A stretch of DNA of 64,000 nt. It comes from UBA1756 sp045222555. GTDB taxonomy: Bacteria > Bacteroidota > Bacteroidia > Bacteroidales > WCHB1-69. The notes below the pieces were generated by a model. The model did not search any database. It was not told the origin of the DNA and saw nothing but the letters and a program-made list of their open reading frames with translations. The stretch covers positions 186,001 through 250,000 of the forward strand of contig JBGUYY010000072.1 of assembly GCA_045222555.1 (NCBI GenBank), in the 5' to 3' direction. The translations under genes and the position numbers were made by a program. Positions 1 through 8,268 of this stretch are shown piece by piece (position 1 is the stretch's first letter; the number at the start of each line of letters is the position of its first letter).

Positions 1-1620
1 CCAGAGGAGTATGTGCCCCTTATCGAGCGGGCGAAGGAGATGCTGGCAGAGTTCAGAGATGTCACCCCCAATGTCCATTACGAATTCATTGACCCGCTGG
101 CTGGCAAAAAACCGGAGGAGATGCAGGCCATTCTGGGACAATTCCTTGACATGGGACTTTACCCCACCCCAGTAAACAGCAAATATAATGCTGGTCAGCA
201 GGTTACGATGCAGTATATTATCCCCGGCGCCACCATTTCCTACAAAAACAAAGAGCGTTCCGTATTGCTGGTGGAGAACGACATGCGCGGCTATTACCCC
301 ACCATCGACTACTCCTATATGCGCATGGAGTATAATTTTGTGAAAGGACTCAAGGCGCTTATCAAACCCAAGAAATCTCATGTGGCGGTCATCAACGGTC
401 ATGGCGAGCTTTCCACCCCCAACGTGATGTGGACCATTGGACAGCTAGGTGAAGGCATGGAGGATTTCTACTCCGTAGACATCGCCACCATCGCCGGACG
501 TATCAACAGTCTGAGAAACACCACCTATTCGGATAAGGATTCTACCCAGATCAAAAACATCGGCAATAAGTACGACCTGCTTATTGTGGCACAACCCACC
601 CAGTGGGTGAGCGACACCGACCGCTACATCATCGACCAGCATATCATGCATGGTGGCCGTGTGCTTTGGCTCATTGATGCTACCACCTCCTCCATGGACA
701 GTGTGGAGAATGTACAGGCCTTCTACGCCGAACAGAACCTCGGCTTTCGCTCGCTGCAGAAACTGTTCTTCAACTACGGCGTACGTATCAACCCCGACAT
801 GCTGATGGATATGGAGAGTTTCCAGATGGTGAATGTGAACGGGAAAAACCAGTCGTTCCCTTACCTGCTGAATCTCACCAACTTTAACGAACATCCCATC
901 ACACAGCGAATCGAAACCGTGCGGGCCAACTTTGCCAGCTCCATCGACTCAGTGAACAATGGTGAAGGATTAAAGAAAACGGTGTTGGCTACCACCTCCA
1001 AGAAAACCAAAATCAAGACTGCTCCCGGATTCGTGGCGCTGAAAGAGGGCCGCGACCGTCCCAACGAGGCCGAATACCGGAACAAACACGTTCCAGTGGC
1101 CATGTTAGTGGAAGGCCAATTCAGATCCGCCTACGCCGGACGGCTCCCCATCGCCCTGACGACGGAAAGCCAGTTCGACTACAGAGACCATAGTCCCGCC
1201 ACCAAGCAGATTTTCATCTCCGACGGCGACATGATCCGCAACTTTGTGGACTCCGCCGCGTGGTTCCCGGCCGTCATGACCTATCAAAACCCCAATGTGC
1301 AACGACAGTTCAAGATGCACGAGTGGCTGCTGGTGCAAAAAGCCATCTATCCTACCGGCTACGACCCCAATACCGGCAAGATGTACGACAACACCGAGTT
1401 TCTCGTCAACTGTGTGGATTATCTGTGCGACAATAGCGACATGATTGAACTTCGTTCCAAAGTACTGCAAATCGGACAATTGGATAAGTCTAAGACCAGT
1501 GTTGAAAAGGTTAAACGGCGTTATCAGATGCTTAATCTCGGACTTCCGCTGCTTATGCTTGCATGTATCGGCTGTATCGCCATTGTGGTGCGCCGCCTCC
1601 GTTTCGCCCGTTCACGCTAA
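1..1620 (+). CDS. gldG: GldG-family gliding/ABC transporter auxiliary protein (5' end missing)
   Basis: The frame is open at the left edge (first codons P-E-E-Y-V), so the amino terminus lies outside the window and no start can be assigned. The visible 539 residues look like GldG, the substrate-binding-like auxiliary subunit of the Bacteroidetes GldFG ABC exporter. Supporting features are an NGHGE motif after the first third, the segment DRYIIDQHIMHGGRVLWLID typical of this family, and one carboxy-terminal membrane helix (LGLPLLMLACIGCIAIVV) followed by basic residues that would anchor a mostly periplasmic protein. The DUF4340 gene follows after 44 bases and is probably co-transcribed. GldG is tied to gliding and type IX secretion in flavobacteria, but many non-gliding Bacteroidales keep it. 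The family is fairly certain; the role in this organism is not. Confidence 0.85.
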   Translation, partial: PEEYVPLIERAKEMLAEFRDVTPNVHYEFIDPLAGKKPEEMQAILGQFLDMGLYPTPVNSKYNAGQQVTMQYIIPGATISYKNKERSVLLVENDMRGYYPTIDYSYMRMEYNFVKGLKALIKPKKSHVAVINGHGELSTPNVMWTIGQLGEGMEDFYSVDIATIAGRINSLRNTTYSDKDSTQIKNIGNKYDLLIVAQPTQWVSDTDRYIIDQHIMHGGRVLWLIDATTSSMDSVENVQAFYAEQNLGFRSLQKLFFNYGVRINPDMLMDMESFQMVNVNGKNQSFPYLLNLTNFNEHPITQRIETVRANFASSIDSVNNGEGLKKTVLATTSKKTKIKTAPGFVALKEGRDRPNEAEYRNKHVPVAMLVEGQFRSAYAGRLPIALTTESQFDYRDHSPATKQIFISDGDMIRNFVDSAAWFPAVMTYQNPNVQRQFKMHEWLLVQKAIYPTGYDPNTGKMYDNTEFLVNCVDYLCDNSDMIELRSKVLQIGQLDKSKTSVEKVKRRYQMLNLGLPLLMLACIGCIAIVVRRLRFARSR

Positions 1621-1664
1621 CCGCTATATCACTCCTTTTTAATCTCTATTATTCTTTTCAAATT

Positions 1665-2750
1665 ATGAAAAAAAATACCCGCATCATCCTTATCGTCAGT
1701 ATTATAGCCCTCATCGGACTTCTGTCATTCATTATCTATGAGAATTTCTCACTGGGGACGCCCCAAAAGGTGGAATATTCGCAGAAGATGTTCGCCAGCG
1801 ATGACTCATCGACCGTGAAGAAGGTCTTTATCGCTGATATGGCAGGCAATACGGTGTTGCTGCAGCGCGGCGATAAGGGCTGGATGTTGGAAGATAGCAC
1901 TCCTGCCACCAACGAAATGGTGCAGTCGATGCTGGCCACGCTGATGAACCTGCGTGTGGATCGTCCCGTTCCCGCCAAACAGGTGGAAAACATGAACCGC
2001 GTGATGGCCGCCAGCGCCATCAAGGTGGAGGTGTACGAGGACGCACCTGCCTTCATCCTTTTCGGACATGGTTTCTTCAATAAAGAGCGGAAGGTGAAGA
2101 CCATCTATATCGGTCCGGCCACCCAGGAGAATACGGGCAACTACGCCATGCTGGAGGGAATGGAAGAGAAACCCTGCATCATATACCTGCCCGGCTTCCG
2201 CGGCATTGTCTCCCCGCGATTCTCCGCCTTGAAACAGGACTGGGTGAGCCATCAGCTGCTCTCCACCAAGCCCACGCGCATACAGTCGCTCAACGTGTTC
2301 AACTGTCGCAACAACGACGAGTCGTTCACCATCCAAAAAGTGGATGACCGCCATTACGCCCTCTACAACAGCAACGATGTGAGAATCGCACAGTACGACA
2401 CCGCCAAGGTGTTCAACTTGCTGGCGGAGTTCCGCGACAAGAAGTACCAGTCCATCGCCATCGGTCTCGACAAAGAACAGGTAAAGAATGTTTTAGAGAA
2501 CAATCTCTTCAAGGTCATCACCATGACCGACATACAGGGCAACACCCTCAAGTTGAACTGCTATTTCATGGATGAAGACTATGATTACTACGACAACGAG
2601 ACCGGCGACAAACTCACCGACATTGAACACCTATACAACCAGGACCGTTTTTACGCGACGCTCAACGACAATAAGGAGAAGCTGTACATCCTGCAGTACT
2701 TTGTGTTCGGAAGGATGGTGCAGACTGAGTTGTCGCAGCTGGCCCGATAG
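1665..2750 (+). CDS. DUF4340-type membrane-anchored protein
   Basis: The product has 361 residues. The ATG at 1665 (MKKNTRI) is chosen because it starts a short basic segment followed by one membrane helix at about residues 7-25. Longer in-frame extensions would overlap gldG and lack a sensible amino terminus. The rest is a soluble, probably periplasmic region containing short repeated statements of the type KVFIADMAGNTVLLQRGDKGWMLE, which is the look of DUF4340 proteins. These often sit beside GldG-like ABC transporter genes, as here. The molecular function is unknown; a role with the GldFG transporter is inferred from position only. The next gene is convergent and ends 16 bases downstream. 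Confidence 0.75.
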   Translation: MKKNTRIILIVSIIALIGLLSFIIYENFSLGTPQKVEYSQKMFASDDSSTVKKVFIADMAGNTVLLQRGDKGWMLEDSTPATNEMVQSMLATLMNLRVDRPVPAKQVENMNRVMAASAIKVEVYEDAPAFILFGHGFFNKERKVKTIYIGPATQENTGNYAMLEGMEEKPCIIYLPGFRGIVSPRFSALKQDWVSHQLLSTKPTRIQSLNVFNCRNNDESFTIQKVDDRHYALYNSNDVRIAQYDTAKVFNLLAEFRDKKYQSIAIGLDKEQVKNVLENNLFKVITMTDIQGNTLKLNCYFMDEDYDYYDNETGDKLTDIEHLYNQDRFYATLNDNKEKLYILQYFVFGRMVQTELSQLAR

Positions 2751-2765
2751 CGGCGGAGTCCAGTA

Positions 2766-4220
2766 TTATTTGCCGATAATCTGATTGCGAAGCGGAAATT
2801 TGATGGGGTTGGCGTGGGGGAAATCCTTGTTGCAAACTTTCAGTTGCACTTTTCCGCCCTTCACGGAGATCTGGTTAATGTCAATGCGTTCAATATTGCC
2901 CACATTACCTACATAACTCACGCTACTGAAATGAATCATGTAGAGCTTGGACACCGTATCGGTCAGGATGAATATCGGACGTGAAAGCGTAATGTTAGGC
3001 AAGTTTTTTGCTGATACCTCAGAACGTGAGTTGCGCTTGTTGGTCAAGTCTCGGGCATCCACAAGGTAGTTGCGTTTGCTGTTGATATTGAAGGTGCAGT
3101 TATAAAAGTAGAGATCGAACGGAGTGAAGGCGTTGTAGCTCGACTCCAACAATACAGGAATGTGGTTGTTGAAGATGCAGTTCTCGAACACCACCTTGCC
3201 GTACACCGATGAGAACTGGTTGTAGAGGTTGCTGAAGGTGCAGTTCTGCATCACCACATCGCGACCGTAGCAGTGGATGTCGTACCGGTTGATGTTGCAA
3301 CTGTCGAGCACCACCTCGTTGATATTGTTGTTGCCGAAGATGCCCCAGTTGGCGCGGGCCTTCATGCTGACGATTTTCGACCGCCACACGTTGTCCATAG
3401 CAACACCGTAGCCGTAATGGTCTGTTTGTGAGTATGTTCCATTAATGACTATGTCGCGAAGGCGCACATTGACGGAGTTGTTGATGCGGATGGCCGCGTC
3501 GGCGTAGAAGTCGCTGGGCGGAGTGTTGATGGTGATGTCGCTCATATCCACATTGCACTGGTTCTGCACGTCGAAGCAGTAGGTTTTGTACTGGTTGCCG
3601 GCAGCGCGGTTGATGGTGAGCCCGCTGATGAGTTTCACGTCTTGGGTGGCGGTACAGATGCATGCGGAAAGTTTCGTCTCTTCGGTGTTGTAGGGCATCA
3701 CCGGACGGTTGACGGCCTGGCATTTGTCCACCAGCAGAATATCTTTCCTCTTATGTCCGTATGAGTAGCCTTGTCGCTTGTCTACCCAGATGCTATCATC
3801 TTGAAGAATAAGCAGGTAGGTGGTATTGGTATCCATACGGGCAATGTTGGAGAAGTCGCCGCTATCGACCTGCTCTTTGCTGATGTGGATGGTGTCGGTG
3901 GGTTGTGTAAGGGCGAATAGGTAGAGGGTTTTGCTGTTGTTGGTGACATTGAGCACGAGGTGTTGGAAGTTGCAGCTGCCGGTGAGCGGGATGGGCTGTG
4001 CGTCGGCGGGGATCTCGATATTCAGTTCTCCGATGCCGCTGTAGTTTACAGGTTTGCCGACGATGCGGGCGGCCTTGTGCATATTATATAATACATAGTA
4101 TCGGTCCACATCGGATTTGGCCTTGTCGAGCCCGAACATTTTGGGGGTGAGGGAGTCGTTCTGTGCGTTCAGGAGAGAGGTCATCAGAAGCAGTACATTA
4201 AAGAATAACCATTTTTTCAT
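2766..4220 (-). CDS. Secreted right-handed beta-helix protein
   Basis: The product has 484 residues. The ATG at 4220 gives MKKWLFF and a classical signal peptide ending near LLNAQ; the frame extends 6 bases upstream only through a TTG. The middle half consists of short imperfect repeats with alternating hydrophobic residues and asparagine ladders (for example VVLDSCNINRYDIHC, VVMQNCTFSNLYNQF, VVFENCIFNNHIPVL). This is the signature of a parallel beta-helix of the pectate-lyase or NosD type. No catalytic residues can be identified, so it may bind or cleave polysaccharide or be structural. It is divergent from the ribosomal protein operon, with its own -7 box at 4266-4273. A T9SS-type C-terminal domain is not obvious. 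Confidence 0.7.
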   Translation of the reverse strand: MKKWLFFNVLLLMTSLLNAQNDSLTPKMFGLDKAKSDVDRYYVLYNMHKAARIVGKPVNYSGIGELNIEIPADAQPIPLTGSCNFQHLVLNVTNNSKTLYLFALTQPTDTIHISKEQVDSGDFSNIARMDTNTTYLLILQDDSIWVDKRQGYSYGHKRKDILLVDKCQAVNRPVMPYNTEETKLSACICTATQDVKLISGLTINRAAGNQYKTYCFDVQNQCNVDMSDITINTPPSDFYADAAIRINNSVNVRLRDIVINGTYSQTDHYGYGVAMDNVWRSKIVSMKARANWGIFGNNNINEVVLDSCNINRYDIHCYGRDVVMQNCTFSNLYNQFSSVYGKVVFENCIFNNHIPVLLESSYNAFTPFDLYFYNCTFNINSKRNYLVDARDLTNKRNSRSEVSAKNLPNITLSRPIFILTDTVSKLYMIHFSSVSYVGNVGNIERIDINQISVKGGKVQLKVCNKDFPHANPIKFPLRNQIIGK

Positions 4221-4265
4221 TGTCAATCATAATAAAAGAAGCCTATTCAGATCAAAACGGGCGTG

Positions 4266-4273
4266 CAAATATA
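4266..4273 (-). promoter_or_regulatory. -7 promoter box for the beta-helix gene
   Basis: Read on the minus strand this is TATATTTG, a full match to the Bacteroidetes primary sigma -7 consensus TAnnTTTG. It lies 45 bases before the start codon at 4220. No clear -33 TTTG was found at the usual 19-21 base distance. Confidence 0.5.
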
Positions 4274-4357
4274 CGCACTTCGGGGCATCCGTCGAACGCT
4301 ATGTCAGAAATTTCATAATATTTTTTTCAACAAGGTAGTGTGTAAAAGAAAATGTTG

Positions 4358-4365
4358 TATATTTG
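4358..4365 (+). promoter_or_regulatory. -7 promoter box for the rplC operon
   Basis: TATATTTG matches TAnnTTTG. Transcription would start near 4372 and leave a leader of about 125 bases before rplC. That is long compared with other leaders in this window and leaves room for regulation. No convincing -33 element is visible. Confidence 0.55.
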
Positions 4366-4407
4366 CCAGCTTGTTTATGTACAGCCAGAAACGGAGTTGG
4401 AGCGTTG

Positions 4408-4429
4408 TAACCTTATCTGTGTCAGGTTA
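4408..4429 (+). promoter_or_regulatory. Leader hairpin of the rplC operon
   Basis: TAACCT (4408-4413) pairs perfectly with AGGTTA (4424-4429) across a 10-base loop. The right arm could instead pair as GTTA (4426-4429) with TAAC (4435-4438), giving two mutually exclusive foldings. Ribosomal protein operons are often controlled by such leaders, with L4 as the regulator in Escherichia coli. No known leader family is recognised here, and the stems are short. Confidence 0.3.
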
Positions 4430-4497
4430 TTATGTAACAATCAAGTGGTGAGGTTTTGCGTAGAAAGCAGTGAAATTATTACCAAATCTATTTAAAA

Positions 4498-5127
4498 ATG
4501 TCAGGATTAATAGGAAAAAAAATTGGAATGACTAGCATCTACGATGCCTCCGGCAAGTGTGTGCCGTGCACAGTGATAGAGGCTGGTCCTTGCGTCGTCA
4601 CGCAAGTCAAGACCGTTGAAAAGGACGGTTACAGTGCTATCCAATTGGGATACGACGAGAGAAAAGAGAAGAACACCCCGAAGCCTTTGAAGGGCCATTT
4701 CGCCAAGGCGAACACGACCCCGAAGAAGATCGTGCGCGAGTTCACCCGCTTCGAAGAGGGTCACAAGAAGACCTTCGGCGAGGTGCTGGATGTCACCGTG
4801 TTCGAAGAAGGCGAGTTCGTGGATGTCAGCGGTTTGTCAAAAGGTAAAGGTTTCCAGGGCGTTGTGAAGCGTCACGGATTCCGCGGTGTTGGCGATGCCA
4901 CGCACGGCCAGCACAACCGTCTGAGAGCTCCCGGTTCAATGGGTGCTTCTTCATATCCGTCAAGAGTTCTCCCCGGCATGCGCATGGCAGGCCAGACCGG
5001 TCACGTCAAAGTGAAGGTTGCCAACCTCCGCATCCTCAAAGTCGTGAAGGAGAAAAATATGCTTGTAGTTAAAGGTTCTGTTCCGGGACCCAATGGTTCA
5101 TATTTAATTATTGAAAGATGGAGTTAA
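4498..5127 (+). CDS. rplC: 50S ribosomal protein L3
   Basis: L3 is a primary 23S rRNA-binding protein of the large subunit, with an extension reaching the peptidyl transferase centre. The 209-residue product has the typical start MSGLIGKKIGMTSIYD and the conserved core VSGLSKGKGFQGVVKRHGF and GSMGASSYPSRVLPG. The length is normal for the bacterial family. It is the first gene of the cluster: rpsJ, which normally precedes it, is absent, and the upstream gene is an unrelated divergent one. The last 10 bases overlap the start of rplD, suggesting translational coupling. The region before the start is A/T-rich without a Shine-Dalgarno sequence, as usual in Bacteroidota. Confidence 0.98.
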   Translation: MSGLIGKKIGMTSIYDASGKCVPCTVIEAGPCVVTQVKTVEKDGYSAIQLGYDERKEKNTPKPLKGHFAKANTTPKKIVREFTRFEEGHKKTFGEVLDVTVFEEGEFVDVSGLSKGKGFQGVVKRHGFRGVGDATHGQHNRLRAPGSMGASSYPSRVLPGMRMAGQTGHVKVKVANLRILKVVKEKNMLVVKGSVPGPNGSYLIIERWS

Positions 5128-5747
5128 AAGTTTATAAAATCGACGGCAGTGAGACTGCCAAAACGGTCACATTAGACGACAGAATCTTTAATGTTGAGCC
5201 GAACGACCATGCAATCTGGTTGGACGTCAAGAACATCTTGGCCAATAGAAGACAGGGAACCCACAACACGCTTGACAGAGCCACCGTTTCGGGTAGCACC
5301 CGCAAACTGAAACGTCAGAAAGGTACTGGCGGCGCACGTGCTGGTGGTATCAAATCCCCCACCATCCGCCACGGTGCAACGGCTTTCGGTCCCCATCCGA
5401 GAGACTATGGTTTCAAATTGAACAAGAAGGTGAAACGCCTTGCCCGCTTCTCCGCCCTCACCTACAAGGCAAAAGAGGACAAGATCGTTGTCGTGGAAGA
5501 TTTCGCATTCGACGCTCCCAAGACCAAGGCCTTCGTCAACATCCTCAAGAGCTTCAACCTCCAGGATGCCAAGACGCTGACCCTCGTCAACAATAGCAAC
5601 ACGAATGTTTACCTCTCCAGCCGCAACCTTCAGCGCGCAAAAGTGATGAGAGCCAGCGACGCCAACACGTACGACGTGCTCAACGCCACCAACCTCATCA
5701 TCTGCGAGAACAGCATCGCCGACCTCAACAACATGCTTGGCGAATAA
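5118..5747 (+). CDS. rplD: 50S ribosomal protein L4
   Basis: L4 binds 23S rRNA domain I and lines the nascent peptide exit tunnel. The 209-residue product shows the diagnostic loop and rRNA-binding section (RQGTHNTLDRATVSGSTRKL, then KGTGGARAGG and GPHPRDY). It starts within the end of rplC (10-base overlap) and is followed by rplW after 25 bases. In enterobacteria L4 is also the autogenous repressor of the S10 operon; whether it controls this shortened operon through the leader at 4372-4497 is open. Confidence 0.98.
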   Translation: MELKVYKIDGSETAKTVTLDDRIFNVEPNDHAIWLDVKNILANRRQGTHNTLDRATVSGSTRKLKRQKGTGGARAGGIKSPTIRHGATAFGPHPRDYGFKLNKKVKRLARFSALTYKAKEDKIVVVEDFAFDAPKTKAFVNILKSFNLQDAKTLTLVNNSNTNVYLSSRNLQRAKVMRASDANTYDVLNATNLIICENSIADLNNMLGE

Positions 5748-5772
5748 TTATTAACCTCAAAAATTAGAAACA

Positions 5773-6063
5773 ATGAGCGTATTAATAAAACCCATCATCA
5801 GCGAAAAGCGGACAGCTGAGGCCGAGAAGTTCAACCGCTACGGCTTCATCGTTCAGAGAGATGCGACCAAGACGCAGATCAAGCACGACGTGGAAGCCAT
5901 CTACGGCGTGAAGGTCGTGAGAGTGAACACCATGGTTCAGCGTGGCAAAGACGCCTCCCGCTACACCAAGTCAGGCTTCATCGAAGGCAGCAAGCCTACG
6001 GTCAAGAAAGCCACTGTCTTCCTTGGTAAAGACGACAAAATTGATTTTTACAGCAATATTTAA
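5773..6063 (+). CDS. rplW: 50S ribosomal protein L23
   Basis: L23 sits at the tunnel exit and is the docking site for trigger factor and the signal recognition particle. The 96-residue product has the family hallmarks IIKPIISEKRTAEAEKFNRY near the start and VVRVNTMVQRGK in the middle. The length is normal. It lies between rplD and rplB, with 6 bases before the rplB start, in the usual order of the S10 cluster. Confidence 0.97.
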   Translation: MSVLIKPIISEKRTAEAEKFNRYGFIVQRDATKTQIKHDVEAIYGVKVVRVNTMVQRGKDASRYTKSGFIEGSKPTVKKATVFLGKDDKIDFYSNI

Positions 6064-6069
6064 TGAGAT

Positions 6070-6894
6070 ATGGCATTAAGAAAATTTAAACCAGTAACTC
6101 CGGGGCAGCGCTTCAAACAGATCAGCGCTTATGACGACATTACCACTGATAAACCGGAAAAAAGTTTATTGTGCCCCAGACCCAGCACGGGTGGTAGAAA
6201 TAATAGTGGTAAGATGACGATGCGGAACCGCGGTGGCGGTCACAAAAAGATGCTTCGTATCATTGACTTCAAAAGAGACAAGGACAACATTCCGGCAACC
6301 GTGCACACTATCGAGTACGACCCGAACCGTTCGGCACGTATCGCCCTGCTGTTCTACGCAGACGGCGAGAAGCGCTACATCGTGGCTCCCCACGGTCTCA
6401 AGGTCGGTCAGGTGATCCTGTCAGGTTCAGGTATCAGCCCGGACCTCGGCAACTGCCTGCCCCTCGGCGAAATTCCGCTCGGTACTGAAATTCACAACAT
6501 CGAGATGAACCCCGGTCAGGGTGGCAAGATGGTACGCAGCGCCGGCTCACACGCCCAGCTGATGTCCCGCGAAGGCAAATATGCCGTCATCCGCATGCCC
6601 TCCGGCGAAACCCGAATGATTCTCTGCGCATGCCGCGCTACCGTCGGTATCGTTTCCAACATCGACCACAGCCTCGAAGTCTCCGGTAAGGCCGGTAGAA
6701 GCCGCTGGTTGGGTTGGCGTCCGCGCGTTCGTGGTGTCGTTATGAACCCTGTCGATCACCCGATGGGTGGTGGTGAAGGTCGTGCATCCGGCGGTCACCC
6801 GCGCTCACGTAAGGGCTTACCGGCTAAGGGCTACAAGACCAGACATCCGAAGAAGAATTCGAATAAGTACATCATTGAAAGAAGAAAAAAATAA
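6070..6894 (+). CDS. rplB: 50S ribosomal protein L2
   Basis: L2 is needed for subunit association and peptidyl transferase activity. The 274-residue product has the expected order: MALRKFKPVTPGQR, RNRGGGHKK, a central GSHAQLMSREGKYAVIRMPS-type segment, and the highly conserved MNPVDHPMGGGEGR loop whose histidine is functionally important in other bacteria. The basic carboxy terminus (GYKTRHPKKNSNKY) is normal. It lies in an unbroken run with rplW and rpsS. Confidence 0.98.
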   Translation: MALRKFKPVTPGQRFKQISAYDDITTDKPEKSLLCPRPSTGGRNNSGKMTMRNRGGGHKKMLRIIDFKRDKDNIPATVHTIEYDPNRSARIALLFYADGEKRYIVAPHGLKVGQVILSGSGISPDLGNCLPLGEIPLGTEIHNIEMNPGQGGKMVRSAGSHAQLMSREGKYAVIRMPSGETRMILCACRATVGIVSNIDHSLEVSGKAGRSRWLGWRPRVRGVVMNPVDHPMGGGEGRASGGHPRSRKGLPAKGYKTRHPKKNSNKYIIERRKK

Positions 6895-6911
6895 TTTAAA
6901 GGGATAACACT

Positions 6912-7190
6912 ATGAGTCGTTCATTAAAAAAAGGACCGTTTATTCACTATAAACTGGAACAGAGAGTGCTCGAAGCGCAAGCCTCCGGCAAAAAGACCAC
7001 CATCAAAACCTGGTCACGCGCTTCCATGATTTCCCCCGACTTCGTCGGCCTCACCATCGCCGTGCACAACGGCAACAAATTCATCCCCGTTTATGTTACC
7101 GAAAATATGATCGGTCACCGTCTGGGTGAATTCTCCCCGACCCGCATCTTCCGCGGTCACGCAGGCCAGAAGGACAAAGGTAAGAAATAA
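6912..7190 (+). CDS. rpsS: 30S ribosomal protein S19
   Basis: S19 forms a pair with S13 in the head of the small subunit near the A-site tRNA. The 92-residue product carries the standard start MSRSLKKGPFIHYKLEQRV, the motif TWSRASMISPDFVGLTIAVH and the end LGEFSPTRIFRGHAGQKDKG. In almost all bacteria rplV and rpsC follow directly. Here a strong terminator and the convergent gene dusB follow instead, so the operon really ends at this gene. Confidence 0.98.
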   Translation: MSRSLKKGPFIHYKLEQRVLEAQASGKKTTIKTWSRASMISPDFVGLTIAVHNGNKFIPVYVTENMIGHRLGEFSPTRIFRGHAGQKDKGKK

Positions 7191-7227
7191 TTTTTTCTTC
7201 GATTACACCAATTCAGTACATACTCAA

Positions 7228-7256
7228 AGCGGCTGCCATAGACAGCCGCTTTTTTT
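7228..7256 (+). terminator. Rho-independent terminator after rpsS
   Basis: AGCGGCTG (7228-7235) and CAGCCGCT (7243-7250) form a perfect 8-bp stem with a 7-base loop, followed by an eight-T tract. The tract runs into the stop codon of the convergent dusB. It confirms that the ribosomal protein transcript ends after rpsS. Confidence 0.9.
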
Positions 7257-8205
7257 ATTTTAGTATTGCCTCACACTCCGCAACCGTGAGGGCGCGCATA
7301 AGGGCGATTTTCTTCTCCTTGAAGTTGGGAATGCCTTTGAAATAACCACTGTAATGGCGGCGCATCTCCAGCACAGCGGTGCGTTCGCCTTTGACCTCCA
7401 CCGCCCCGCGCAAGTGTTCCAAACAGGTGTTCACCCGTTCCTCATAGGTGGGTGGGGGAGTGGCGATGCCAGCGAAATGATGCTTTATTTCTTTGAAAAC
7501 AAACGGATTGCCGATGGCCGCGCGACCTACCATCACCCCGTCAACACCATAGCGGTCGCGGTATTCTGCCGCCTTCGCCCCGCTGTCGATGTCGCCGTTG
7601 CCCACAATGGGGATCGTGATGCGCGGGTTGTTCTTTACTTCCCCGATGAGGGTCCAGTCGGCGGCTCCGCTGTACATCTGCGACCGCGTGCGGCCGTGTA
7701 TGGTGAGCATCCGTATGCCCACGTCCTGCAGCTGCTCCGCCGCCTCCACAATCGGCCGGTCGCCCTCCTCCCAGCCGAGGCGCGTCTTGACCGTGACAGG
7801 TAGGTCGACGGCTTTCACCACCGACGCAGTGAGCCGCACCATCTTGGGGATGTCTTTCAGAATGGCCGCCCCCGCACCCTTGGATACCACCTTCTTCACC
7901 GGACAGCCCCAGTTGATGTCGATGAAGTCGGGACGCTTGTCGGCGGCAATCTCAGCCGCCCGCCGCAGAGACTCCTCGTCGTGACCGAAAATCTGGATGC
8001 CGAAAGGACGCTCTCCCTCCGAGAAAGCCATCTTTTTCAGACTCTTCTCCACATCGCGGATCAGGGCCTCCGAAGAGACAAACTCCGAGATGAGCACATC
8101 AGCGCCGAACTGCTTGCACAGCATACGGAACGATGCGTCGGTCACCTCCTCCATCGGGGCGAGGAAAACAGGAAATACTGGGGCAGGGAAGGGAAATTCG
8201 GCCAT
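7255..8205 (-). CDS. dusB: tRNA-dihydrouridine synthase
   Basis: This flavoenzyme reduces specific uridines in tRNA to dihydrouridine. The 316-residue product has the TIM-barrel FMN domain with LAPMEEVTDASFRMLC near the start, the catalytic-cysteine segment FIDINWGCPVKKVVSKGAGA, the motif VTVKTRLGWEEGDRPIVEAA, and GRTRSQMYSGAADW plus PIVGNGDI, which bind FMN and phosphate. The class (DusB-like) is inferred from overall similarity; substrate positions cannot be read from the sequence. It lies downstream of rplY on the same strand (63-base gap with a hairpin) and converges with rpsS. Confidence 0.93.
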   Translation of the reverse strand: MAEFPFPAPVFPVFLAPMEEVTDASFRMLCKQFGADVLISEFVSSEALIRDVEKSLKKMAFSEGERPFGIQIFGHDEESLRRAAEIAADKRPDFIDINWGCPVKKVVSKGAGAAILKDIPKMVRLTASVVKAVDLPVTVKTRLGWEEGDRPIVEAAEQLQDVGIRMLTIHGRTRSQMYSGAADWTLIGEVKNNPRITIPIVGNGDIDSGAKAAEYRDRYGVDGVMVGRAAIGNPFVFKEIKHHFAGIATPPPTYEERVNTCLEHLRGAVEVKGERTAVLEMRRHYSGYFKGIPNFKEKKIALMRALTVAECEAILK

Positions 8206-8221
8206 AATGCTAACAAAATAA

Positions 8222-8247
8222 TAGGGGCGCAGTCGCCCACGCCCCTA
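8222..8247 (-). repeat. GC-rich palindrome between rplY and dusB
   Basis: TAGGGGCG (8222-8229) and CGCCCCTA (8240-8247) form a perfect 8-bp stem around a 10-base loop. On the minus strand it is followed by TTATTTTG, so it may act as a weak terminator after rplY. Its GC-rich arms also resemble dispersed REP-type palindromes; no second copy of exactly this sequence was noticed in the window. Confidence 0.45.
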
Positions 8248-8268
8248 CCATTCTCGTAATAATCAATA

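Noticed and set aside
4263..4451. Small open frame upstream of rplC that might have been rpsJ
   Set aside because: Its translation has no S10 motifs and spans the promoter at 4358-4365.
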